Shown: positions 1-7,086, numbered from the stretch's first letter. The stretch: DNA of 23,873 nucleotides from Chloroflexota bacterium (GCA_005882715.1 VBEI01000126.1:1-23873), one strand, 5' to 3'. The notes: generated by a model not told the origin, from the letters alone. Translations and numbers: made by a program.

Positions 1-642
1 TCGGGCCTGAACGTTCCGCTCGCGGCGCTGACGGCCACGAGCAGCTTCCTGCTGGTCGTCGTCGTCGCCGTCTTCGCGGGTGCCGCGGTCTCCGAAGAGG
101 CGAACTGGGGCAGCCTCCGCTATCTCCTCGTCCGGCCGGTCTCGCGCAGCCGCCTCCTCTTCTCGAAGCTCATGGTCACCTGCGTCCTGGCGCTGATAGC
201 CACGGTCGTGATCTCCGTCTCCGGCCTCATCGCCGGCGTCATCTTCTTCGGCTGGCACCCCGTCCTTACGCCCTCCTTCCAGTCGTTCTCGCAGTCCGAG
301 GCGCTCTGGAAGATCACCGTCGCCACCCTCTACGTCACCTGGTGCATGAGCGGCGTCATCGCCCTCGCCTTCATGATCTCGACGATGACCGACACCACCC
401 TCGGCGCGGTGGCCGGCGCCGCCGGCGTCGTTATCGTCTCGCACATCATCAACGCGATCCAGACGGTCGGCTCCGCCCGGACGCTGCTCATCACACACTA
501 CTGGGACGCCTGGGAAGGCATGTTCGGCCGGAACGAGACTACGGCTGACATGGTCCGCGGGATCTTCCTCCAGATGCCGTACATCATCGTCTTCCTCGCC
601 CTCGCCTGGTGGTGGTTCCACCGGCGCGACATCCTCTCATGA
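1..642 (+). CDS. ABC-2 type transporter permease, C-terminal part (5' end outside window)
   Basis: The frame is open from base 1, so the start lies to the left; 213 residues are visible. It is very hydrophobic, with about five membrane segments (around residues 7-35, 58-85, 103-128, 136-155 and 190-208). Between the first two lies a cytosolic stretch reading EEANWGSLRYLLVRPVSRSR. An E-x-x-x-G-[ST]-LRYLLVRPVSR segment of this kind is typical of ABC-2 exporter permeases (the NatB/bacitracin-exporter type) and is where the ATPase subunit docks. The protein should sit in the cytoplasmic membrane and export an unknown substrate with an ATPase that is probably encoded upstream. Its TGA overlaps the ATG of the next gene (ATGA, 639-642), so the two are likely translated together. 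The substrate cannot be told from this sequence. Confidence 0.85.
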   Translation, partial: SGLNVPLAALTATSSFLLVVVVAVFAGAAVSEEANWGSLRYLLVRPVSRSRLLFSKLMVTCVLALIATVVISVSGLIAGVIFFGWHPVLTPSFQSFSQSEALWKITVATLYVTWCMSGVIALAFMISTMTDTTLGAVAGAAGVVIVSHIINAIQTVGSARTLLITHYWDAWEGMFGRNETTADMVRGIFLQMPYIIVFLALAWWWFHRRDILS

Positions 643-1511
643 CCGCGCGTCGCCTCCTTCTCGCTCTCTGCGCGACCCTCGCCCTGGCGGCGGCCTGCGG
701 CGGCGACGGCAACGACAATCCGACGCAGTCGCCGACCGCCGCGCCCGCTCGCACGTCCGATACCGCCGGCCTCGAGCCGATCGACGTCGTGCGCGTCACG
801 CTCGACGACATCAACCGCGGCGACATCGATGCCGCCTACCCCAACTTCTCGGCGCAGGCCCGCAAGGACGTCTCGCTGGACGAGGCGCGCCGGCTGCTCC
901 AGGGACTCCAGGCGTCGGGCACCAAACTGTCCGTCACCATCGCGCAGGTGGGACAGCAGACGATCACTGGTGACACCGCCGAGATCGAGTTGACACTGGA
1001 AATCGAGCTAAACACGACGAAGATCCCCGTCGACGACGCCGCCATCCTCGTTCGCGAGGAGGGACAGTGGAAGATCGCGGACCACTTCCTGCAGACCGCC
1101 CTCGCCGTCCTCGGTCTGGCGTCGCCCGCCCCTCTCGGCCCGCGCGCCCTCGACGACAAAGGCTGCGCCACCGGCGACCCAATGGAGGGCGTCTACGCGC
1201 CGAAACGGCTGCAGATCCTCGACCCGTGTCTCACGGTAACCGGCACCGTCCGCGACGACATCAACAAGGCCGAGGACGGCGACATAACCTTCGGCCTCTA
1301 TCTAAGCGAAGCAGACCAGCGCCTCATCAACGACGTTAACCGCGCGAACTACGACAGCGCTCTCCACATCGAGATCGTCCCCGAGGACCAGCGGCTGGTG
1401 CCGGCCCCCAAGGCGGGCGACAAAATCCGCGTCACCGGCCCCTGGGTCACCGACCTCGCCCACGGCCACAACGAGATCCACCCCGCCTTCAAAATCGAAA
1501 AAATCGACTAG
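639..1511 (+). CDS. Lipoprotein with NTF2-like domain and C-terminal OB-like domain
   Basis: The protein has 290 residues. The open frame extends upstream to 609, but the ATG at 639 is chosen. It overlaps the permease stop as ATGA and gives a clean lipoprotein signal: Arg-Arg at residues 4-5, a hydrophobic core, and a lipobox LAAAC with the modified Cys at residue 20. A Thr/Pro/Ala-rich linker follows (to about 43). Residues about 45-160 look like a DUF4878/NTF2-like fold, with a helical start and a G-QWKIADHF-type end. Residues about 175-290 form a second beta-rich domain with the motif KIRVTGPWVTD...HGHNEIHP, which resembles small OB-like domains of secreted actinobacterial and Chloroflexota proteins. 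Cys176 and Cys197 could form a disulfide. It is probably anchored to the outer face of the membrane, perhaps as a partner of the ABC exporter. The domain naming is by eye. Confidence 0.85.
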   Translation: MTARRLLLALCATLALAAACGGDGNDNPTQSPTAAPARTSDTAGLEPIDVVRVTLDDINRGDIDAAYPNFSAQARKDVSLDEARRLLQGLQASGTKLSVTIAQVGQQTITGDTAEIELTLEIELNTTKIPVDDAAILVREEGQWKIADHFLQTALAVLGLASPAPLGPRALDDKGCATGDPMEGVYAPKRLQILDPCLTVTGTVRDDINKAEDGDITFGLYLSEADQRLINDVNRANYDSALHIEIVPEDQRLVPAPKAGDKIRVTGPWVTDLAHGHNEIHPAFKIEKID

Positions 1512-1556
1512 CGGCCAGCAGGCTCCTTACCCACCATGCGCTGCCACAACGCGTCC

Positions 1557-1594
1557 TCCCGCTCGTCCTGAGGTTCTCGTAGGATCGAGCGGGA
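1557..1594. repeat. Long stem-loop of the CCTGAG...CTCGTAGGA type
   Basis: The arms TCCCGCTCG (1557-1565) and CGAGCGGGA (1586-1594) are exact reverse complements. The stem continues inward with TCCT/AGGA past one bulged T (1585), and then GAG/CTC around a GTT loop. The core resembles the widespread bacterial intergenic repeat with a CCTGAGC-TTGTCGAAGG-like centre. It lies 45 bp after the lipoprotein stop. It has no T-tract, so it is not a standard intrinsic terminator, although it could stabilise or end the upstream transcript. Confidence 0.7.
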
Positions 1595-1613
1595 CCACCA
1601 CGCCGCCCCCGGT

Positions 1614-1739
1614 GAAGTGCTGCCCATCTCTCACGGGTCAGGCTCTCGACCCGCACGCTCACATGCCTCCAGGTTTGCCGGACACAAGCGCATCAACCTC
1701 TCGGTGCAGCACTGCAACTCAGCCTGACAGCAGCACTTC
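1614..1739. repeat. Structured non-coding segment bounded by 9-bp inverted repeats
   Basis: GAAGTGCTG (1614-1622) and CAGCACTTC (1731-1739) are perfect inverted repeats 108 bp apart. Inside are two more short hairpins: CGGGTC/GACCCG (about 1637-1656) and TGCAG/CTGCA near 1704-1715. No convincing gene is present: the forward frame over 1612-1866 has no recognisable protein and no ribosome site. It may be a MITE-like remnant or a folded RNA. There is only one copy in this window. Confidence 0.35.
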
Positions 1740-1762
1740 GCCCGCCCCGGACGCGGCTGGAC

Positions 1763-1823
1763 GTCTTCGCCGCCATCACGAAGCTGACCGGCCCCTTCGG
1801 CCAGCGCCGCACGCCCTGAACGC
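1763..1823 (+). repeat. Dispersed intergenic repeat, copy A
   Basis: The core at 1771-1805 (CATCACGAAGCTGACCGGCC then CCTTCGGCCAGCGC) matches copy B at 34 of 35 positions and copy C at about 30 of 35. All copies start with CTTCGCCGC; in copy A this runs straight into CATCACGAA, whereas copies B and C have 9 extra bases between. The right half can fold as GCTG/CAGC plus CCG/CGG. This copy lies in the gap ahead of the propeller/dockerin gene, in the same orientation as that gene. Confidence 0.75.
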
Positions 1824-2098
1824 CGTGGACATCCGCGGTGCAGCTCTGCGGCCCTGGCTTTCCTGACGTAGCCGTTCTCCCTATGTAATGACGCTGGAAT
1901 AGGACGCGCTGGCGTCCAACGAGCCAGGGACCTGCGCCCGGGCAGAGCCCGCTCGTCGGGGCGGATGGACGCCGTCGGGGCGGGCGCAGGCGCGGATGAC
2001 GCCTGCGAACTGCCAACCGAGCGAGTGGTAGAGGTCCTCGGAGGGGTCGCCGTGGTGGGAGCGAGGTTCGTCGTAACGAGCGAGGCCATCTATCCGTC
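1824..2098. other. Gene-free stretch ahead of the propeller gene
   Basis: No gene is supported on either strand; the minus-strand open frames here are Arg/Pro-rich, as expected of GC-rich non-coding DNA. One perfect hairpin is present, GGACGC-GCTG-GCGTCC (1902-1917), along with a GGGC/GCCC hairpin near 1938-1950. Together with the repeats before it, this completes a 608-bp gene-free gap. Confidence 0.5.
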
Positions 2099-2104
2099 TA
2101 ATAT
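2099..2104 (+). promoter_or_regulatory. Possible -10 box (TAATAT) for the propeller gene
   Basis: TAATAT ends 15 bp before the ATG at 2120. No good -35 box is seen at 17 bp and there is no Shine-Dalgarno site before the start, so the message would have a very short leader of about 9 nt. Confidence 0.35.
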
Positions 2105-2119
2105 GCTGGCGATTCTCCT

Positions 2120-3922
2120 ATGCTAAGAGCCCTGTTATCAATCACCATTGCGGTGGCTTTGCTGCTGGCGATCGCGGCACGGTCGAGCGCTTCTCCAGCG
2201 TCGACCACTCGTGTGAGCGTAAGTAGCACCGGTATGGAGGCCAACGATGAGAGTCGGCTTGCTCCCGCGATTAGTGCCGACGGCCGGTTTGTGGCCTTTT
2301 CCTCCCACGCCTCCAATCTCGTCTCTGGCGATACGAACACCTGCGTAGGGTCTACTACCATTCCCGGCAGCTGCGAAGACGTCTTCGTTCATGACCTGGC
2401 TACGTCCACGACCACCCGAGTGAGCGTTGACAGTGCCGGACAGCAAGCCGATGGGTTCAGTGAGAGCCCGAGTCTGAGCGCCAACGGGCGGTATGTGGCG
2501 TTCGACTCTGTGGCTACGAACCTCGTGCCGGGAGACAACAACACATGCGGTGGCTACTCCCCGTCGTGCCGCGATGTCTTTGTGCATGACAGCGTGACCG
2601 GATCGACGGAACGGGTCAGCGTGAGTACAAACGGCGGTGAGGCAAACGCGGAGAGCTTCAGTCCGGTTATCAGCGGCGACGGGCGATTCGTGGCGTTCGT
2701 CTCGAGGGCTTCTAATCTCGTCGCTGGTGATGACAACAACACTTATGACATCTTCGTGCATGACCGGGAAAGTGGCATCACGGAGAGGGTGAGCATGGAC
2801 AGCGCCGGGAATGAATCCAACGGCAGCAGCACCGACGAACCCGCTATCAGCGCGGACGGCCGGTATGTGGTGTTCGAGTCCTACGCTTCGAATTTGGTCT
2901 TGGGAGACACCAACGTCTGTTATTCCATACCCTCATGCTCCGATGTTTTCATCCACGATCGTGTCACTGGCGCTACCGCACGAGTGAGCGTCGACAGCGC
3001 CGGAGTCCAGGCTGACAACGCTAGTGGCGAGCCTGCCATCTCGCCCGATGGTCGCTTCGTTGGGTTCAGCTCCAGCGCTACCAACCTCGTGTCAGGCGAC
3101 TCCAATGGCACCCAGGACGTTTTCATTCACGACCGAATCACGAATGCCACCGAGCGCGTGAGCGTCGATAGCGCTGGCCAGCAAGGAGACGGTGATAGCT
3201 TTGACCCCGCGCTTAGCGCCAACGGCCGCTACGTGGCCTTTTGGTCGACGGCCTCGAACCTCGTACCGGACGACACGCCCAGTTGTGCTCCGTTCATTTC
3301 GTGCTCCGACACATTCGTCCGCGATCGCCTGACAGCGACCACCGTTCGCGTTAGCATCGATAGTGCAGGAAACCAGGCGAACTGTGGCACGCCTAACCCG
3401 CCTTTGTGCGCGTTCGGCGCTGCAATCAGCGCTACGGGAGGGGAAGTGGCCTTCAACTCGCTCGCCGATAATCTCGTGCAGGGAGACACGAATAACTACT
3501 GCGACACGGACGCCGACGGCATCTACGACGACAATTGTCGGGACATCTTCGTGCACGCGCTATCCGACACCGACGGTGACGGCGAGTGGGACGTCTTCGA
3601 CCCGTGTCCGCTGGTGGCTGATTGCGACGCCGATGGCTGGAGTGATGGGTCGGAAATCACCATCGGTACCGATCCGTTGGACGCCTGCGCCGACACAGCG
3701 ACTGCCAACGATGAAGCCATTGATAAGATGCCCGCGGATCTCAACGACGATCGCAGGGTGAACACAACTGATCGAGTCCTCGTGATGAGGGCCATGAGCG
3801 CCTATAAGCGAGGGCTATACGACAGGCGTTTTGACTTGAACACTGACGGGCGCATCGACAGAATCGACCGGGACATCGTGGACCTCTACATCACGGCGAC
3901 CGGTGGTTTGCCTTGCGCCTAA
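2120..3922 (+). CDS. Secreted seven-bladed beta-propeller protein with thrombospondin-3-like and dockerin-like calcium tail
   Basis: The protein has 600 residues. A signal peptide covers residues 1 to about 24 (hydrophobic core, ASA-type end). Residues 28-480 are seven repeats of about 60-70 residues, each built as RVSVDSxGxxAxxxS...ISADGRFVAFSSxASNLVxGDTN...DVFVHD, matching a TolB/WD40-like propeller. Blades 1, 2, 4, 6 and 7 carry a Cys-x(5-11)-Cys loop just before DVF (75/85, 143/150, 267/273, 389/395, 461/473); blades 3 and 5 do not. Residues 462-467 and 483-488 are DxDxDG calcium loops. The end (538-595) has two perfect F-hand loops, D540-x-N-x-D544...D551 and D572-x-N-x-DG...D583, as in type I dockerins. 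It is therefore likely exported, calcium-stabilised and possibly held to a cohesin-bearing partner. The partner and ligand are unknown. The gene stands alone between repeat-filled gaps. Confidence 0.85.
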   Translation: MLRALLSITIAVALLLAIAARSSASPASTTRVSVSSTGMEANDESRLAPAISADGRFVAFSSHASNLVSGDTNTCVGSTTIPGSCEDVFVHDLATSTTTRVSVDSAGQQADGFSESPSLSANGRYVAFDSVATNLVPGDNNTCGGYSPSCRDVFVHDSVTGSTERVSVSTNGGEANAESFSPVISGDGRFVAFVSRASNLVAGDDNNTYDIFVHDRESGITERVSMDSAGNESNGSSTDEPAISADGRYVVFESYASNLVLGDTNVCYSIPSCSDVFIHDRVTGATARVSVDSAGVQADNASGEPAISPDGRFVGFSSSATNLVSGDSNGTQDVFIHDRITNATERVSVDSAGQQGDGDSFDPALSANGRYVAFWSTASNLVPDDTPSCAPFISCSDTFVRDRLTATTVRVSIDSAGNQANCGTPNPPLCAFGAAISATGGEVAFNSLADNLVQGDTNNYCDTDADGIYDDNCRDIFVHALSDTDGDGEWDVFDPCPLVADCDADGWSDGSEITIGTDPLDACADTATANDEAIDKMPADLNDDRRVNTTDRVLVMRAMSAYKRGLYDRRFDLNTDGRIDRIDRDIVDLYITATGGLPCA

Positions 3923-4111
3923 GCGTCGCATGATCGAGTTGTCAAGCTCAGCGGTTGCGTCCCTCTCACGAGCGATCAAACTATTCGCTGGTGCCTGATA
4001 ATCAACATGCACTGAGCGGTGGAATGGCCGCGGACGAGGTCAATGGTTGCCAGACGAGGGCTGCCGCCCGCGCGCGCCCGCTACAACGCCGGCCCCGGAC
4101 CCGCCGGCCGC
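3923..4111. other. Gene-free stretch between propeller gene and repeat copy B
   Basis: No coding region, promoter or terminator is convincing. With copy B and the promoter zone it forms a 302-bp gap. A hairpin-poor AT-richer segment runs to about 4010, then GC-rich sequence leads into the repeat. Confidence 0.4.
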
Positions 4112-4175
4112 CTTCGCCGCAACCACCGCCATCACGAAACTGACCGGCCCCTTCGGCCAGCGCTGCACGCCCCGA
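4112..4175 (+). repeat. Dispersed intergenic repeat, copy B
   Basis: CTTCGCCGC (4112-4120), a 9-base insert, then the core 4129-4163, which differs from copy A by a single base. Similarity continues for about a dozen bases (GCACGCCC). It lies 50 bp before the start of the next gene and in the same orientation as copies A and C. Confidence 0.75.
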
Positions 4176-4202
4176 TCGGGAACCTCGGGGGCAGCCGAGG
4201 TG

Positions 4203-4220
4203 TAATATCTCCAGGAGGTG
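4203..4220 (+). promoter_or_regulatory. TAATAT box and strong Shine-Dalgarno for the 4225 gene
   Basis: TAATAT (4203-4208) is a plausible -10 box. AGGAGGTG (4213-4220) is a near-perfect Shine-Dalgarno sequence 4 bp before the ATG at 4225 and fixes that start. The two are so close that transcription from this box would begin at or inside the ribosome site, so the true promoter may lie further upstream. Confidence 0.45.
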
Positions 4221-4224
4221 CCCT

Positions 4225-5580
4225 ATGCGATGGCCGATCGCGCTGACCCTGGCCGCTATCTCTTGCGTGCTTCTGATCGCCGCCTCGTCGACGGCGAGCG
4301 CAAAGGGTGGGGGCGGCTGTCCTATCACGTTATCCGGCGGGGATCTGCCTCATCCGGTCACGATCCCTGAAGACGACTGCGCGAACGCTATGGGGCGCTC
4401 CTATCACGCGTCATACTCCCTCGATCAGCCTCCGGACATTTCTGGCCTGACGGGATACCACATCGGAAGCGCCGAAGGCGAGAACGCCATCATCTTCTAC
4501 CCAAGGCCGGGTGCCGTAGGCATCGAGCTGTGTCAGGCGTGCGATCCGGGCCACCCCTGGACGGCAGATGACCCGACTTTCGACCGACTGTACCGCCGCT
4601 TTATTGCTCTCGCACGTGCTGGTCTGATCGGCGAGCACCCAAGCTGGGCGGATGCTTTATCTGCATCTTCACGGTTATGGCCTGTCGAGGTTGCAATCGA
4701 CAAACCTGATCTGAACATGACTGGGCCCGACGCCGAGCGTTTCACGGCCGAAGTCGCCTCTGCGCAGGCCGTGAGTGTAGGAATCCGCAGCAGGTTCGAA
4801 GGCGCACCCTCTGCCAGCTCGCTGATGTTCTCGCGGATCGTGGTGCGCCTCGGCGACACTGATGAGCTTGCGTTCAGTGCTTGGCTTCCGGGAGAGCTTA
4901 GCGATTCGGCTCTCCTGTTCACCAGTAGAGTGCCGTTCAGCGCCATAGCGTACTATCCGACTAACCCGCCGGCAGTGGTGCAAAATGCCTACGTAGCGAC
5001 ACCGGCCTTGAACGACGTGCTGCGTGTTCCGGCAGTCCCGGATTTCCGGGCGCAGAAAGAGGTCAGGATCGTCCCTGTTCCAGCCATATTCAGCGTGGCC
5101 GAGCGGCAAATTAATCGGATTACTGCGGGAACGGCGAGAGGTCAGACAATCGACGTCCGGCCACCGATTAAGCGAGAGGACGCTTTCTCGTACTTGGACT
5201 GGTCGCCAGCGTCATGGCAAAACCTTGGCCCACCCATCCCTCTGACCTTCCATCTCGCAACACTTTACGATCCCGTCCCTGAGGCGTTTCTCGATATTCA
5301 GGCAGACTACTATCCGCAGGCCGGAATGGCTTGGATCAAGGGTGAAACGACGGGTAGCGGCCACATGAACCCACGCTGGGCGAACATAACGCCGGAATTG
5401 GCGCAGGCCATCGCTCCTCTACTCCATGGCTCGAATTCCTCCGGTGATGCCTCGCCCGGTTTCGGCGCGCGTCTGCCCTTTGTCTTCGTGGCTTTCGGAG
5501 CTGTGATCGCTTTGGGAATGTTATGGGCCTCCGCGTACCTCAATTCGAGAAAGCCTTCTAGGGGCCATTCGCAGGTGTAA
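4225..5580 (+). CDS. Membrane-anchored secreted protein of unknown function
   Basis: The protein has 451 residues and no family I can name. A signal peptide spans residues 1 to about 26 (ending ASA-K), followed by a glycine run and Cys32 in GGCPITLSGGDLPHPVTI. Further cysteines are Cys52 and the pair Cys103-x-x-Cys106, so two disulfides or a metal site are possible. A mostly beta-rich extracytoplasmic region of about 385 residues follows. One membrane helix lies near 417-438, with a short basic tail (RKPSRGHSQV), so the protein is a type I membrane protein with its bulk outside the cell. The start is set by a strong AGGAGG. It is flanked by repeat copies B and C. The SGGDLPHPVT segment near the N-terminus resembles the N-termini of other Chloroflexota/actinobacterial exported hypotheticals, but this is from memory only. 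Confidence 0.8.
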   Translation: MRWPIALTLAAISCVLLIAASSTASAKGGGGCPITLSGGDLPHPVTIPEDDCANAMGRSYHASYSLDQPPDISGLTGYHIGSAEGENAIIFYPRPGAVGIELCQACDPGHPWTADDPTFDRLYRRFIALARAGLIGEHPSWADALSASSRLWPVEVAIDKPDLNMTGPDAERFTAEVASAQAVSVGIRSRFEGAPSASSLMFSRIVVRLGDTDELAFSAWLPGELSDSALLFTSRVPFSAIAYYPTNPPAVVQNAYVATPALNDVLRVPAVPDFRAQKEVRIVPVPAIFSVAERQINRITAGTARGQTIDVRPPIKREDAFSYLDWSPASWQNLGPPIPLTFHLATLYDPVPEAFLDIQADYYPQAGMAWIKGETTGSGHMNPRWANITPELAQAIAPLLHGSNSSGDASPGFGARLPFVFVAFGAVIALGMLWASAYLNSRKPSRGHSQV

Positions 5581-5657
5581 CAAGCTGGTCGGCCTCTTCG
5601 GGCATCTCGCATACCTAGTCGCGTCGGCCCGGCCACAGCGCCGCCTCTGCCCCGCCC

Positions 5658-5732
5658 GGCGGCTTCGCCGCCATCAGCGGCATCACGAAGCTGACCGGCC
5701 TCTTCCGGTAGCGCTGAAGGCCCTGACCGCCG
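5658..5732 (+). repeat. Dispersed intergenic repeat, copy C
   Basis: GGCGGC-TTC-GCCGCC (5658-5672) forms a perfect first hairpin. After a 9-base insert, the core 5680-5714 matches copy A at about 30 of 35 positions. The second stem, GCT-(G)-ACCGG/CCGGT-AGC, is better paired than in A or B: the changed bases on the right arm restore pairing with ACCGG, which suggests the fold is what is kept. The tail GGCCCTGACCGCCG is also shared with copy A. Confidence 0.75.
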
Positions 5733-5733
5733 C

Positions 5734-5772
5734 GGCCCTCACGGCCTGCGCCTGCGCCGCGCCCTGAGGGCC
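5734..5772. repeat. 8-bp inverted repeat with 23-base loop
   Basis: GGCCCTCA (5734-5741) and TGAGGGCC (5765-5772) are perfect reverse complements. The repeat lies just after repeat copy C in the 287-bp gap between two accessory genes. No T-tract follows. It may end the upstream message or be part of the repeat element. Confidence 0.45.
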
Positions 5773-5851
5773 AGCCAGGGGCCACCACGGCCGATGCCGA
5801 AGCCAATCGAACTCCGGGCGATGAGCCTCGCTGTCCAGAGCAAGGGCAACA

Positions 5852-5860
5852 TGCTACTAT
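5852..5860 (+). promoter_or_regulatory. Extended -10 box TGCTACTAT
   Basis: TGn followed by TACTAT, ending 7 bp before the ATG at 5868. Transcription would start at or next to the A of the ATG, giving a leaderless message. No Shine-Dalgarno site is present, which agrees with this. A weak TGTCCA sits 17 bp upstream (5832-5837). Confidence 0.5.
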
Positions 5861-5867
5861 AGAACGC

Positions 5868-6767
5868 ATGTTCCTCCCACTTCTAAACAACCGAGAAGAG
5901 GCCGTCGTAGTGTGGTTAGCCATCGCCTCGATTTTCGCGCTGCTCAACTCGAACATTCGAGTGGCGATAGTCTCCGTTGCTAGGGCATTTTTCGCCCGAC
6001 CTATCCTGATCGCTTGGGGCTGCATGGCTGGATACGTCGCTGTGGTCGTATTCGTGCTGTACGCCATCGGCTACTGGGACCTCCGCCTGACCAAGGACAC
6101 TCTCACTTGGTTCGCAGGGCCGGCAATGGTACTGTTCCTCAGCCAGCGCAAGGCTCATGAGGACCCGGCTTATTTTAAGAACACGGTAATGAAGGTTCTC
6201 GGATTTACCGTCATCATAGAATTCGCTGTGAACTTGTACGTCTTCCCTTTCTTGATCGAGATGTTTCTCGTACCTCTGTCCGTTTTAATCGTCGCCCTAT
6301 TGGCGGTTTCGACCACGAACCCGGAATTCGAACCGTCAACGCGTCTCTTCCGATCAGCCCTCAACGTCCTCGGCCTGGTTCTCCTCAGCTACACGCTCGT
6401 AATGATAGCGTTCCATTTCTCCTCCTTCGCGACACAAGACACCTTGCGGGCGTTCACCTTGCCAGCAACCCTAACAATCGCATTCATACCGTTTGTCTAC
6501 GTGCTCACGCTGTACAGCGGCTACGAGGACATTTTTGTGCGAGCCGGAATCTGGATCACCGATAACGAGCTTGCTCGGTACACACGCCGGCAAATTCTCT
6601 TGGCCTGTGGCTTTAGTTTGGGCCGAGTCAGAATGTTCATGAAAGATTACACCCGAAAATTGCCCACGGTGAGGTCCAAAGACGACGCCAAGCGTCTCAT
6701 CTCTGAATTCCGAGGCAGTTCGGAAAGTTCTCCCGGGGAACGATTATCAACCCCATCTTCGTCTTGA
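5868..6767 (+). CDS. Polytopic membrane protein of unknown function
   Basis: The protein has 299 residues and no family I can name. Six to eight hydrophobic segments are visible (around 13-40, 45-68, 80-92, 110-128, 129-147, 163-188 and 200-220). The region after about 225 is soluble and basic, running ARYTRRQILLACGF... and ending in a Ser-rich tail. The segment LRLTKDTLTWFAGPAMVLF after the second helix is conserved-looking. The protein should lie in the cytoplasmic membrane with its C-terminal 70-80 residues in the cytosol. Codon use is richer in A/T-ending codons than in the housekeeping genes nearby, which hints at acquisition. The start has an extended -10 box directly upstream and no ribosome site. 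It stands alone between repeat copy C and an AT-rich gap. Confidence 0.75.
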   Translation: MFLPLLNNREEAVVVWLAIASIFALLNSNIRVAIVSVARAFFARPILIAWGCMAGYVAVVVFVLYAIGYWDLRLTKDTLTWFAGPAMVLFLSQRKAHEDPAYFKNTVMKVLGFTVIIEFAVNLYVFPFLIEMFLVPLSVLIVALLAVSTTNPEFEPSTRLFRSALNVLGLVLLSYTLVMIAFHFSSFATQDTLRAFTLPATLTIAFIPFVYVLTLYSGYEDIFVRAGIWITDNELARYTRRQILLACGFSLGRVRMFMKDYTRKLPTVRSKDDAKRLISEFRGSSESSPGERLSTPSSS

Positions 6768-6798
6768 CGGGCCGGTGCATTCCGGGTAGCGGGCGCCG

Positions 6799-6813
6799 GC
6801 AGCGTTGCGCTGC
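6799..6813. terminator. Short GC hairpin after the membrane protein gene
   Basis: GCAGCG-TTG-CGCTGC is a perfect 6-bp stem with a 3-base loop, 32 bp after the stop. No T-run follows, so it is at best a weak or factor-assisted terminator. Confidence 0.3.
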
Positions 6814-7049
6814 AGCTAAGGGTAGGGGGGCACTTTGGCCAGAACGGGGCTAGTGGGGTCACAAACGGGGCGGGAAATATACATTCTGTATGTATAAAAA
6901 ACATCAAAATTACCAAACGAATTTAATCTGTCAAATAATCGGTCGACAACGTTTATCAATCGCCGGTAAACACAAAGACGGCAAGTGCTCTCGAGTCAAA
7001 AGGGCCGCATCAGCTCTCCAATTTTTTGTGGACGAGTGCCATCTCGCCG
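6814..7049. other. Gene-free, AT-rich gap before radA
   Basis: No gene is supported; the forward frames entering radA from here lack a start signal. From about 6872 to 6980 the sequence turns sharply AT-rich, unlike the rest of the window. It holds a palindrome (6878-6896) and a second stem GTTTATC/GGTAAAC (6951-6971, one G-T pair, 7-base loop). Confidence 0.6.
6878..6896. promoter_or_regulatory. Perfect palindrome TATACAT-TCTGT-ATGTATA
   Basis: Two 7-bp arms are exact reverse complements around a 5-base centre, in an AT-rich patch about 190 bp upstream of radA. The size and spacing suit an operator for a dimeric regulator. A chance palindrome in AT-rich DNA or a recombination site is also possible. 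Confidence 0.4.
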
Positions 7050-7079
7050 TTGTCCCGCCCCTGACCCGCAGTCCATAAT
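7050..7079 (+). promoter_or_regulatory. Promoter for radA (TTGTCC - 18 bp - CATAAT)
   Basis: TTGTCC (7050-7055) and CATAAT (7074-7079) are 18 bp apart. CATAAT ends 7 bp before the ATG at 7087, so the message would be leaderless if that ATG is used. There is no Shine-Dalgarno site, which supports this reading. Confidence 0.5.
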
Positions 7080-7086
7080 GCCCGCA

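Noticed and set aside
1612..1866. An 84-residue plus-strand frame, and minus-strand frames over 1631-2089
   Set aside because: They cover the repeats and hairpins, lack ribosome sites and recognisable protein features; their likeness to frames at 4.1 and 5.7 kb comes from the shared repeat.
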